DNA of 64,000 bases, from contig JARYHS010011408.1 in assembly GCA_031002005.1 (NCBI GenBank), positions 223,923,473 to 223,987,472 on the forward strand, written 5' to 3'. Shown here in pieces: positions 11,266 to 22,925 of this stretch. Each line of letters opens with the position of its first letter. The first letter of the stretch is position 1. The translations under genes were made by a program, and so were the position numbers. The notes under the pieces are model-generated. The model was given only the letters and a program-made list of their open reading frames with translations, was not told the DNA's origin and did not search any database. Source of the stretch: Vandiemenella viatica. Its lineage: Eukaryota > Arthropoda > Insecta > Orthoptera > Morabidae.

Positions 11266-14034
11266 TACTCTGGACCTAACAGCACAGGTTCGATTTATGA
11301 TACACGCTTAGGCCTGTTCACATGGTCCTTCGTGTTCGAATCGGGGGAAAAATAAATCTTAATTGCCCAAATTTATTGGGTTTCTAGCTTTAGACTGTCA
11401 TTAATAAGGACATTTTGTTTATATAAGTATATTAAGATAGGCTTTATATTGCAACTCACGTTTACATTTGCGTTTTGAGGTGTAGTCGTTGGTCACCTGT
11501 GACCTCAACCAGCATGTTGTTTACACTATTGCACTTGGTTTTACAATTTTGGTATAGTTTTGCTCTTACGACACGACTAGAAATTAATTTTGAAGCATAG
11601 TTTTCGATGCACGACATTGTCAAACATTAGTTTTCGTGTGCGCTTTTGCTGTTCTGCTGTTTTCCCGGCGGTGCTCTGTCGAAAATGCCCTGCATGGTAA
11701 TCCAAAAATGATATATAAATATAAGTAATATTATGCTTCCTATGTAATAATAATTTCGTTAAATGTAAAACTCATTATATTCAAATTCAATAACCAATCA
11801 CATATTACAGCAAAACTGTACGCTGAAGATACCTCGACGAGAGGCGATAACGCGTCCGGAAAATAAATAATATCCAACAGTTGTACTGGCGTATTTATTA
11901 AACAATAATTACTATTTTAAATATGTTGGGAAAATTTTAATTTTTATTGAATATGCACTGCGGTTTTTGAGATGTTGGCAAATCAGTAAAACTTTTATCA
12001 TCTACAAGTTTTCCATGTAACTCATTCAACAGTATCTTTTCTTCATATAAGCGGTCCATAGAAATTTGCAGTTGATGCAGTTTACAGCTTCGATAACACA
12101 CGTAAATTGTTCATATTGAGAGTGTGATTCTAAATTAATTATGTTTAATGAGAATAATCAATTTTCTTGAGTGAAACCAAAGCTTTTCTATAAATAATCA
12201 ATAGCTTTGTCGTTCACATACTATTTTTGTATGTAAACAGTCAACCAGGTATGTGAGAATGAGTGTTGACTAAAAACGAGTATTTTAATGTACTCTATTA
12301 CTTTTGTAGATTGTAGAATACCCCCAGGTGAGAGTACAGTACTCTCACGTGGTGTGCTGGTGGCAATCCTACTCTGAAAGGAAGTTTGACCGCTCTGTGA
12401 GCATAATTTCAATTGGTCGCGCTGTCGACATGGTTGGTTATCCCAGCCTGCTCATCTGACCAGGTAAAGTGCGCCCACGGTTTCACCTGGAATCCGAACC
12501 ACGCAACATTCAGGTTAAGGGCCAACACTGCAGCTCCTGACCCGATTCCTGCAGTCTTCGGCACCGCTGCGTTTGGATCGTGATATCCGTTATTCAGGTC
12601 GTCACGGTAGCTTCACAGAAGTTATTCTCCATCGGAGAATGGAGCAGAACCAAACGGTAAAAATGACATCATTGGAGTACAAGAGCTGGAACCTTTTTTT
12701 TTCACGTATCTCGCGCGGAGAATGTTTATACCGAAAAGCGAAGTTTATTCCTACACTGTTTTAGGGCGAAATTGGGATTGTATGATTTATAGATTATGTA
12801 CCGAAAAGTTCTCGGCCTCAATGTGAATGGTGGTGCTGTTGAAAAACAAGGAAAGATGATATTTCAAGTCAATTTTATCATTCTGCGCAAATAATTATAA
12901 ATTTCAATTCACTTCTGTAGACTGATTTGTCATTACATCGAAGCGTTATGTAAAGAGTAATCTAATCCCGAGACCATGAACTTTCCAGAACATTATCGAA
13001 ACAGGACATGATACGCAAAGTTTTAAAAGTATGTGATAAGCAGATCATATTATGGCGATAAGACATTAACATCGTTGTTTGTCTTCAGGTCCTATTTCGG
13101 AGCAACGTTATCGAACATCAAATCTAAAAGTACTCCAAATATCAGTTGATTATTATGATTATTAAGAACCAGCACCATTTATCATCAGTTAAATCAGAGC
13201 TATGATATCTTTTCGCGCAAGTATGTCAGTCAGTATCACGTCACACACAAATTAAGAAATTCCGTGAAATAACACTTTTTTTTTTTAGATATCGTCCTGA
13301 GTTTCTTTTCTAGAATGCTCACTTTATGTAAAACAAATCTGCTCTTAATGCTGAAACATGTTTTCTTATGCATAACTTTCTCCAGCCGAGGTCTTGCTAA
13401 ACATGGAATTAGGATTAGGAAGGAAATGTATTTGCAGTTTTCCAATCTTTCGCGACAAGCTATTCCGATCCAGCGGTGTGGAACAACTTGGTCACTAAAC
13501 TCGAGTTCAGTTTACCAAAGTTACTTCGCATAAATCTGGTATGGTTCTCTAAATAAGTTATCACAAATTTACTACTGACTGCTTAGTTCGATGCTTATAA
13601 TGAATCAACAATTCGCAAGACATTGAACTAAATAAAATGGCAAAAGTGCTAACAGTCTTTAAAAATTTACACGGATTTTATAGCGTCTGTTCATTTATGT
13701 GAATAAAATGTTGATTGACATTGCTACGATAGCAATAATTGGTTTTTTAAACGCTGACATTTGTAGTGAAATAATAATATTCAGTCTTATCCTGAACTTC
13801 GCCTCTCAGGCTTGAAGAGGGAGGTGAACAGTGGTATTAGCGGGCCTGAGATTAAACAAGACCCTGGATAAATAGTCTATGCAGCCATACAGATTCCAGT
13901 TATTCTTTGTTCTCAAAGTTCATTCAAGGATTTTTTGCTGATGGTTCATTTCTGAAGGTTATGGCTGAAATCCTATCCTTTTTTTTTGTCAGCATACCTG
14001 CTTCGGCTGTCACGACTTAGTTATAGACTAGCTG
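11266..14034. other. No recognised gene; low-copy AT-rich DNA
   Basis: Nothing supportable is seen over about 2.8 kb. A segment at about 12400-12560 (CACCTGGAATCCGAACC...) has the look of a decayed tRNA-type SINE in reverse orientation, but no body or tail could be matched. The small open frames here lack domains. Candidate exons with good splice sites and coding bias were looked for and not found. Confidence 0.4.
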
Positions 14035-14045
14035 AAAAATACTAA

Positions 14046-15470
14046 TCTATACTTATAAAACGCAAGTTTTGGTCATCTGTGAAGTCATCTGTCATCCCAT
14101 GACGCCACTCTATGACGTCGCGCTATGACGTCACGCTTTACGCATTTGTTCTAGATTATGCACGTTATTTAATAACATTTCTAAGCATCCGCGAATAAAT
14201 TAACTGACAGAACACTGAAATACGAGTATGTATTGCGTTTAAATCTACATATCAATCATTAGATGTTTATATTTACGTATTACTCTTTTGATATATAGTA
14301 GTATTCCTTAAATACTTTGTCCATACGTATGTAAGATAAAAGCTTTTAATTTTTGAGCATCAATGTTAGCGAAAGTTTTGATTAGGTTGTAACTTAGCTT
14401 GGATCAGAATTACAACTGGAATTTGACGTTACAGCGGAGGGCATGAATATATTTTTTTTTTTTCTAAGATAATTTAAATTGTGTCCTATTATTGAAATTG
14501 TTTGAACTAAATAGTTGCACACTTATCGCGATCTGTGCAGCCTAGACTACGATTAAAACAAATATTACGTGGCATAATGTAAGTTTATAAGATTTCTGTT
14601 ATTTCTTTGTTTCCACTGAGCAATATTACTGATGTTATTATTTCAACAACATGCAACTGTGTCATCCATTCAAACGTTGTAATATCGGTATGAATCACGG
14701 ATAGCAAAAAAGAAACACTTGAAGATTTTTGATCAAATTTATATAGCGATGCATTGTTGCCATTAAACTGCGATACAGTACATGTATTAATATACGTGAG
14801 ATAGAAGTATTGTTGAAATGCAACCTGGACCCAGATGGAAACGGAAAGCTTTTGCTACAGCGCAAGGCACGAGGAATAACATTGAATTTTATTTTATAAC
14901 AAATTTATTTATTTAAGCAATTGATAAGAAAAGTATGTATTTCGTTTAAATTGGCAGTTGGTTTTTTTTATTCAAATCGTTACATGGTTTTAATGAAAGA
15001 AATTCCAAATTTATCGCGATATAAATGGCCTACACCACAATTAAAGATTACGTGGCACAGCATAAGTTGTTAAGATTTAATTTTAACATCCTTCGTTTTC
15101 ACTGGGGTCACGTAAGCTGTGTCAGCCATTAAAACATCGAGCTTCATCACAGGTAATAAGAAAGAAAGGTGTAAGGACCTGTGAAGATTTGGGATCAATT
15201 TTATATCGCAATGCATAATAACTCTGACATGCGATACAGGGAATGTATTAATTCGGGTGTGATTGAAGCTTTGTTTTTCTAGTGGCAATATTAGCGGAGA
15301 TAGTGGTTAGGCTGAAATGCAACCTGGACCAAATGGACAACTGAAGCTTTTTGCTTCAGCAGAAAGGACGATAAATTACAATGAGCTTTATTTTATAACA
15401 ATTCTATTTAGTTAAGCAACTGCAAAGAAATAAATTACCATAACATTCCGTTAAACCCGTCATAGTTTAG
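14046..15470 (+). repeat. Long dispersed repeat (Helitron-like?), plus-strand copy with internal repetition
   Basis: The repeat starts near TATACTTATAAAACGCAAG and a cluster of ATGACGTCA-type motifs (14090-14135). It is colinear for more than 1 kb with 62899-64000. It contains a block of about 490 bp present twice: about 14574-14900 and again about 15058-15400. Both have TGAAATGCAACCTGGACC, TATATCGCAATGCAT-like and TTTTATAAC motifs. Shorter copies lie at about 36230-36430 (plus) and 27950-28760 (minus). No protein is encoded. The start resembles insect Helitron-type ends in style only, so that class is a guess. Confidence 0.55.
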
Positions 15471-15516
15471 AAAATAACGTCTCAAACTGCAATTTTGTGT
15501 TAATACATGATACGCC

Positions 15517-15518
<2 letters not shown>

Positions 15519-15562
<44 letters not shown>
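15519..15562. repeat. Homopolymer T tract, 44 bp
   Basis: An uninterrupted run of T lies between the dispersed repeat and the inverted pair that follows. It could be a poly(A) tail of a minus-strand retroelement or a slippage tract. Length may be unreliable in assembly. Confidence 0.9.
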
Positions 15563-15566
<4 letters not shown>

Positions 15567-15597
15567 TACTCAACTTTCTAGACACCAGACAGAATGT

Positions 15598-15880
15598 GTG
15601 AGTGGAGACTTTCCCGGCGTAATGGTACAATGTAATCTTCTCGGGTGTCCTGCCGGATAGTGTCGTAGATACTCAACGTTTCGACAGTTGGCTTTGCTAT
15701 CTCCATCGTGTGTCAAGAAGCTTCTGAATGTTATAAGGACTCTCTAGGCAGTCACAGTAAGCTCATACCATCCGGCAGCTACTTCACACCTGATGAAGAC
15801 GGTGGAGACAGCTGTGGAATCGTTGAGTTTCTAAGACATCATCCGGCTGGACATCCGAGAAGATAACATTGCTCAGAATA
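15598..15880. repeat. Inverted pair of a retroelement tail sequence
   Basis: The left arm (about 15598-15697) contains CTTCTCGGGTGTCCTGCCGG and CTCAACGTTTCGACAG. The right arm (about 15786-15880) contains the diverged complement, CTGTGGAATCGTTGAG and CCGGCTGGACATCCGAGAAG. The right arm also has CTGATGAAGACGGTGG upstream of the GAA(A)C-like segment. Similar phrases recur near the ends of insect retroelements. No ORF is present. Confidence 0.5.
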
Positions 15881-16525
15881 TCTTTATTCACTATGTTACA
15901 GACGAAAAGATAGCACTGATACAAGCAAAAGTAGAAACTTATAAACTGTATGACTATATTAGTACATAGACATAAAGGAAATATGTCCTTACCTTTTGCA
16001 TACTAAGAGCATTTGCTTTCTATGTTTGACATCGGTTATCCTTGGGACAGATCTTCAATCGTGAGTACCTTATACAGCTTTCTCTCAATCCTCTCTGTGA
16101 GATCATTGAGACTTACAGCTTTGTGAGTCAATTTGCCCGATTTCAGTTCTAACGATTAGTGGGTTTCTTTAACAGTTAAAAATCGTTAATAAAGGTACAA
16201 TTTTTTTAAAATTGTAACATTTGTCAGTGAGACTAGTTCAGGGTATTTTTAGCAGACAATAGGCATTTAACAGTAGATACTAGTCCTAATAACCTGCTTC
16301 CTAATCACCTGGAAGGCAAGAAACTTATTCTGAACACAATATTTAGCTGTGAATTATGTTCTGTGCCAATTTTTCTGCAGACCAAGTGAACAACGACTTC
16401 ACATGCAATGATCTTTATATTTGATAGGTGTATCTCGACTAGTTTCTCTTTTATTGATATGCAGTTAGCAGATATAAAATGAAAATTAGTCCACCTACCT
16501 GTACTATAATAAATCTGTAAGTAGG
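15881..16525. other. No recognised feature
   Basis: This is AT-rich sequence without a recognisable ORF, repeat match or RNA gene. Confidence 0.5.
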
Positions 16526-16529
16526 GCTT

Positions 16530-17245
16530 GTAACAGCCCTAATACCTGTATTTTGAATAGTATTGGACTGTGTGAAATATTTGTAGTGAGCCAAAGTTTG
16601 CTTGAAAGTGATTTGATATGTTTATTTTGTAAATTCTTGTAAATAAGTGTATATAGACTTTGTTTTAGGTAAGAAAATTATTTAAAGACCATTTAATATG
16701 TTTAAGAACCGAATGATGCAAGAGAATTTATTAAAAGTTTGTAATTCCATGTATAAATGTAAGTTACGATGTCTACAGGACAATTTTCCACCATTTGAAA
16801 GGATTTCTGTAAATAATTTTGTATTTAAGTATCTCTAATTACCATTTCTAATCATTTTGTAATGTTATTAATTAATTTTGTATCAATTCCGATTGTTTTT
16901 AATATGTTGGATTGTTTGAGTGATTGTTAATGATCGAGAAATATCGGGCGGATGCCTTTGAAGAATTCTCGTAATTTCGATAGACTCTATATAAACAGAT
17001 CGCCTGGACAGAGGAGTCAGTTTGCATTAAGCATTAATTCAGAGTTACAGAGACATTCATGCAAGTTTTCATTCAGTTTTCGATTCAAGTATTCAGTATT
17101 GCATCTTTGGATTGTAACAACTATGCTTGTGAATGTCGCAGACTTGTTTTGATTTGTTCAAAATAAACGAACATCTTCACATAACCTTGTTTTTTGGTGG
17201 ACTTTTAATTAATGCAGTAAATTAACCACCCAAAGAACCTTAACA
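16530..17245 (+). mobile_element. Solo LTR (716 bp) with GGCT target duplication
   Basis: The segment begins TGTAACAGCCC and ends CCTTAACA, that is TG...CA. A perfect 4-bp direct repeat GGCT flanks it (16526-16529 and 17246-17249). It contains a TATA box, an initiator and a polyadenylation signal in the order U3-R-U5. No second LTR or internal gag-pol is seen nearby. It therefore looks like the product of recombination between the two LTRs of a retrotransposon. A 4-bp duplication is commonest for Ty3/Gypsy-type elements. The small ORF at 16952-17152 lies over the LTR promoter and R region and is not taken as a gene. Confidence 0.8.
16988..17022 (+). promoter_or_regulatory. LTR core promoter: TATA box and initiator
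   Basis: TATATAAA at 16988-16995 is followed by TCAGTT at 17017-17022, an arthropod-type initiator. The initiator A at 17019 is 31 bp from the first T of the TATA box, which is the normal spacing. AATAAA at 17162-17167 would serve as the LTR polyadenylation signal. Transcription would run toward the right. Confidence 0.7.
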
Positions 17246-17249
17246 GGCT

Positions 17250-18485
17250 GCTTCTGTCTGTCGAGGCATCACTCAAAAATTACAAAACCCGTTTGGATGG
17301 GCTTTTCACGGTTTGAAAGCTTGTAGTCTAGCTTCAAATCTGCATTAAATCTTAAGATTCTTCAGAGAACGGAGGAAGAAATGATGGATAGTTCATTCAT
17401 ACCAAGAAAAGGTAGGCGCCACAGATCACACTGCAATACACATGAACACCCCTGTACGAGATTACAACCAGAGATCACTCTACGTTACAGATAAACACTC
17501 CGCTTTTTGGGTCCTGTTAATATTGTCTTTGGAGTACATAACTTTGGTTTTTTATTTCTTCAGTTTTTTGAAACATGTTTCATTATAATACACGTAAAAT
17601 GTAAATCAAGCTACTTCTTCAAAGATTAACAGTCTAACAAGCGTCACGAAACTGTGAAAATTAATTTACGGTAAAGAGTACATAGATACTACATTACAGA
17701 CGTAGTGAAGAGAAATAAAAGACAAATGCATTACTATGTATATCAAGGTCCGCCCGAGAGAGGGAGCGGAAAAATGCTAATTTCTTTATAAGACAACGAA
17801 CTTCCTGTTTCATGTTATGAAGCCTTACGGTTAACTGCTCCGTAGGTGCACCGTCGGAAAAATTGTGGTTTCATTAATGAACAGTACTACTTCTTCCAGA
17901 CGATGGCGATGAACTGTGAAACTGTCTGGCCCGCATTGTCACGCCCACGCATCTCGTACCACAGGTCAATGCCGCCACTATAGTCTGCAGCAGTGACAAG
18001 GCGAAAACAATAGGGCATACCAGGGATTAGTGCTCACAGTATAAATCATGCTTCCTCGTTGACTAAACTAAGGATTCCGTTAGATTAATAAGAAAATTCA
18101 TGGGTGTTACTCACTTCTCCCTTCAATGCATAGAGTAAATATTTAAATGTAACTATTAAACAAAGGTAGTCCTAAATAAAAGGTTAGGCCCTGTATAAAT
18201 TTCACGTTTATTACATTGTTATAACTTTCCACTTCTGTTGTCATTGTCGCACACGTATAAATACAAGTGGAAAACATACGAAAACGTATTAATTTAACTG
18301 TAAATATTAAAACGCGCTGATAACTTGGAACTAAAATCCAGTTCTGTACGTTACTTTCTCTGTTCCGGCATTCATGGATAAAATATAGACAGTGCGTATG
18401 GCATTACTGGCTGCGACATTCCCGAAGGCTTCAACCGCCGACTGACAGTGTTTCGATTTTCCACGCATGCGCATTTGTCGTGGCT
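17250..18485. other. No recognised feature
   Basis: There is no supportable gene. The sequence is unremarkable, AT-rich, and lacks matches to the repeat families of this window. Confidence 0.45.
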
Positions 18486-18820
18486 AGGAAGAGTCCACAA
18501 ACTACGTGACTCCATCTAGGGGGGGGGGGGGCGAGGGGTTGGCTGGAAAGCTACGCTGAGCTGCGTGGGGGGGAGAGGGGTTTCCAAGCCAAGCCACGTA
18601 GCTTCTTACTCATATTATTTGTTCCAGATAAAATAAGGTACAGAACACACAACAGCATAGTCTGACAAGAGAAAAAAGTACAAAACATCTTCTGGAATCA
18701 ATAGGGGATGAAGCTACGTGCCACGTGGGGGGAGGGGGTTGATGCAAAAGTCACGTCGGGCTACGTGGAGAGGGGGGGGGGGGCGCTCACAGGAGCCCAA
18801 AATGGAGCTACATGGTTCTC
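18486..18820 (+). mobile_element. Harbinger-like MITE, copy 2
   Basis: The left end AGGAAGAGTCCACAAACTAC leads into G-rich tracts. The internal family motifs CACAACAGCAT and CTTCTGGAATCA follow, then CAAAATGGAGCTACATGG near the right end. Both ends are eroded, so no clean TTA duplication remains. Confidence 0.75.
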
Positions 18821-18834
18821 CTACCTTAACCTAA

Positions 18835-19030
18835 CTTGATAAAACAATCGGGTAAATGAGATCAACAGTTTAAAGAGGACTCAATCTGGTGTACTTCACC
18901 TCTGGCGCAGCTTGCTGAAGGTCGGATTAAGGGCCTTCTAAACTCCTCGTCTAGACAAGAATTCCAACCAGGGACCTTTCGATCTCCAATTAGACGACTT
19001 AACCATTGAGCCACCAGATCACTCTTATAA
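18835..19030 (-). repeat. Possible decayed tRNA-type SINE
   Basis: A stretch ends with CTCCAATTAGACGACTTAACCATTGAGCCACC, which in reverse reads like a tRNA-derived head (an A-box-like GGTGGCTCAATGGTTAAG). It is followed by a body found nowhere else in the window. Low confidence because only one copy is seen. Confidence 0.35.
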
Positions 19031-19329
19031 ATAAAGTAAACGATATTTACTATTCATCTTCTAACTATTTTTCCAAATTTTCACCGTCACAAAAAACCTG
19101 AACTCCTACAAATATGGAACCATAAATTTTTCCGAAGTAAAATAGACTATTTGACAGTATTAAAAAAATATTACCAATTGTAGTCATTCTCGTAGATTAA
19201 TGCATCAGGAAGCTAATTTTTTCAATTATGAATAGAAAAGTGGATTATTTTTGACAAAAAAGCGAAATAAAAATAATTATACTTTTCTTACCTCTGGTCA
19301 GGTGACAGAAAACGCTCTAGGATTGGTGG

Positions 19330-20680
19330 TCGAGTGACGTCACATGTCTTTAAAAGCTGCGGCTTGGAATGAGGCGTTTCCTATTATCCAAATTTTCAAC
19401 TATTTTTATTGTTTGTTGCTGGTCATTTCTTGTTATTAATGAAATTTCATTTTGAATACAAAATCGAGAACAATTTGTAAATGCTAACGGCGGATAAATA
19501 TCAAAAATAGACGCCTTATTTGTGGGGCTAGCTGTAGAAAAAAAACCTGACTTTCATTCTGCTGAGCTTAATAATGTAACAGCTTCAATTTGAGAATCAT
19601 TTATATTTAAATTGAAACTTAGATATTGATTGTTTTGCGTCAATTTGGTTGGCATAATATTTTTTGAGTGCATTTTTTTTCCGTTTTTGTTTGATGTTTT
19701 TTTTGCACTGCAGAACCATGTGTTTTTTTTTTTCCGAAGAATTATTAATGGTTGCTAAGCGTCATGCAAGCGTTTGATACAAATTGCTACCATACATGAA
19801 AACTTTTAATTTTTAAACTTACCAGAGATAGAATATCATGCAGAAAATACAAGTGCACAGCGGTGAATAATGGGATTTATTTTAGTAGTGAGATCACTCT
19901 TAGAAATTTCACGCTAATCTTGCAACAGTTCCGTAACGCTTTGTGTCCCTTTTATTGGAATTTTTACGTGACGATACAACTGCAGGTTACCTTTCTGACA
20001 CAAATGTGTCTATTTAAGCGGTATTTACTTCTAATATGAAAGGGTTTTTTTTATATATGTATATATATATAAGTGCAAGTATCGTCCAATTTCCTTTTTG
20101 AAGTCTCTTTGGTTATGTTTCAAATGGTTGTAATCCGGTTGTTAGCCAAAAAGTTGTGAAGCCTTTAGAAAAAAAAAAAACTAAATTAATGTTTTGGTGG
20201 ATTTTTGGGAAAAAATGATTATGCGATGCATCCAAAAACAAGTATCCAAAGAAAACGATAACAGAAAACTAATTAAACATATTCCGAAGCGAGGATCGAA
20301 CCTAAGTACCCTAACCTTAGTGATACTCGCCTTAAACAATGTATTACGTTTAACTCTACGAAATTGTGGTGTAAATGAGCTTCACAGAAAATCGTAAGTG
20401 ACTTTGTCGCAATATAAAATTGAAGTTGGTTCATTTTTAGGCACCACAGAATAAAACTCAGGGGTTGTTTCTATAGCTAGCCCCACAAATAAGGCGTCTC
20501 TTTTTAATATTTTTTCTCTGTAGGCTTATACAAATTGTTCTCGATTTTGTATTCAAAATGAACTTTCATTAATAACAAGAAATAACCAGCAACAAACAAT
20601 AAAACTAGTTGAAAACTTAGATAATAGGAAACGCTCCATTCGCAGCCGCAGCTTTGACAGACGTTTGACGTTAAGTGTGC
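19330..20680. mobile_element. 1.35-kb element with about 200-bp terminal inverted repeats
   Basis: The left arm (about 19336-19545) includes AAAGCTGCGGCTTGGAATGA, GGCGTTTCCTATTATC, AACAATTTG and CGCCTTATTTGTGGGGCTAG. The complements occur in reverse order in the right arm (about 20462-20680): CTAGCCCCACAAATAAGGCG and then GATAATAGGAAACGCTCC. The interior, about 900 bp, is AT-rich and encodes no recognisable transposase. It looks like a non-autonomous DNA transposon or foldback element. The superfamily and exact ends could not be fixed. Confidence 0.75.
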
Positions 20681-20689
20681 CGTTGCCCG

Positions 20690-22590
20690 CGCCAGGCAGC
20701 AAAGGTGCGTTTTGGCGGTCTTTTAAATATTTTAAATTTACTTTGAATTTCTGGAAAGATAAGCACTTTTTGACCGAAAGTAAAAAGTTCTCTGTGAATA
20801 ACGTGTACCAATAAACAATTTAAAACCATTTTCAAGAAGTAGTCAAATACCCAATTAGACACAAATTGTGTCCCACAAGGGTAACAGGATTTAGATAACT
20901 TTTAGTGAGTTTTCTCCCATTAGTTATTACTTGTGAATAAGTGAGAATATTGAACACACATCAGGGTTTCCTTTGCTGCACTATAATGGTATCCTCTTTG
21001 CGTCTGAGGTTTTCATGGTGAAACAGAACACTTCCCCGTTTGCACACGATTTCTATTCTCCCGAAATGGTTTCCTGTGATTTTCCCTGATTTATAAAGTT
21101 GGAAATTCCTCTGAAAGACAGTCATTTTAAGCCACGGTGGAAAGCGATGTTACAGAGATACTTCATTCCGAAATGGACCGTTTTGAAATACCTCAAACGA
21201 TAGCGGGACGCTGGAAGACATTTCTATAGTTTCAAAGAGAACAGCTGGAAGAGATACACGACTACTCCAATCGAGTAATGCCCAACACTTCACCAGTTCT
21301 CGTATTCTAAACATGTCACATCCCAAGCTGGAAACACTGCCATCGAGTAACAAGTACAGTGTTGTAGAATCGCAGTGAGCTTTGTAAACTACTTACGGTA
21401 ATTGTACTACTTACAGTTTCGTTTGATAACCCGTTACCACACTTTTCTTGACGTTTGAACAAAATCTGAGAGTAAACGAATTAAGATTTTTCTGTCAGTA
21501 AGTAGTTATGGCTTTATCGGCTATCGGAAAGGTAATAATTGCATATACTAGCATAGCAAAATCGTTCCATACTAAAGATAAAAGTAACTGAACACAACCA
21601 ATAAAAATTGAGATAATCAAGAACGAGGATCGACTCATAAGTTCGTGGCCTGACCAGAAAATGAAGTCGAACAACATTGTAAAATACGTACTATCCTTGA
21701 GTTCTTTGTAGAATATTACTCAAAATTACAACTTCCTAGCAGGATTGCGGGTGCTTAAAGTGAATCAGGTGCACGTTTAATATAATTTGGTGAAGAAAAA
21801 AAATGTGCTGTGGTTAAATATTTGTGTAAGAAAAATACAAAAAGTAAATTCGTGTGGTCTTGCCACCTGTGACAGAGCCCCGATTTGCCGCGTATCCCAC
21901 CTCTGTCGCGGCTGTACCTACAGTTTAACCTAGAATCTTATCCATGAAACGCCCTGGCATAGCTCATATGATCAAAATCAGCTCTTGAAAATTCCTGGCC
22001 TCACCGAGATTAGAACCCAGATGCCTAAACTTTGAAATCTTAACGACAGTTTCTAACGCCAGCGGGCAAGGTTAGATTCCAATAGCTTCATTTTTTTATT
22101 GTTATTATTATTTTTTTTTTTTTAGCTGTTTTTAAAAATTCGTTTAGCGGTTGATCAACTGATATGATAGATTAGGCATAAATATATACAATTATTAAAT
22201 TGCTTAATATTATTTACTGTGATGCAATATTCCAAGTTTGTATAATTCGTAATAGGTATTAAATTTAAAATTTTCGACTTGATACACCAGAGAAGATGAT
22301 TTCTCCCCTTCTCGATCATGACCGTTTCTGTGATGCTAAAATAGGGGTTTAATTTGAAATAATACAGTGCTTCACATACGTATTCTGTTCTGTAGTAGAA
22401 AAAACACAAACTAATATACAAGTATGATTTGATTTCTTCGTATCGGCCCGAGAGGACCCAAAGACGCTTACGCAGACGTCCAGTGAGAAATTATAAAAGT
22501 GGGAGGCATGTGCCTTAGCTGTATTTTTAGAACCCGATTTGTGAGATTCAGAGCATTTAACCTAATGGAGGAATGTTTGTGTTCTGTGTG
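20690..22590. other. No recognised gene; one SINE-like remnant
   Basis: About 21845-22070 (CACCTGTGACAGAGCCCC... GGCATAGCTCATATGATCAA ...) shares the phrase CATAGCTCATATGATCAA and neighbouring blocks with 40276-40510. The two are copies of a third low-copy repeat, possibly a SINE read backwards. The rest of the stretch shows nothing recognisable. Confidence 0.4.
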
Positions 22591-22596
22591 ATAAGT

Positions 22597-22597
<1 letters not shown>

Positions 22598-22630
<33 letters not shown>
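22598..22630. repeat. Homopolymer T tract, 33 bp
   Basis: A run of T lies just upstream of a hAT-type terminal sequence. It may be the tail of a minus-strand retroelement. Confidence 0.85.
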
Positions 22631-22631
<1 letters not shown>

Positions 22632-22670
22632 AAGGATGTAATTAGGTACTGTTCCAACAATGGCCTAGAT

Positions 22671-22800
22671 CAGCTGTTCCCAAACTATGGGTCGCGACCC
22701 TCTGGTGGGTCTCGTCGTGTTTTGATAGGTCGCGTAACAATCGAGGTTTTCGACAAAAAAAATATACTTTCATTTCGTCTATTTTAAAAATATAACACGA
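22671..22800 (+). mobile_element. hAT-type 5' terminal fragment
   Basis: CAGCTGTTCCCAAACTATGG followed by GTCGCGACCC is the widespread hAT terminal sequence (general form CAGNGGTTCCCAAACTNTGGGTCGCGACCC). No matching right end is found downstream, so only one end or a heavily deleted copy remains. There is no transposase. Confidence 0.7.
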
Positions 22801-22925
22801 TAGTTAACAAGTGCAATAATCATGAAAGATATTAGCTTAAATTAAAACTTGGTTGTAAAAAAAGTTTTCTTAAACAGTCAGCCGGTAATAATTAAACGTA
22901 TTTTTCATTATCTTTGTAATAAAGC

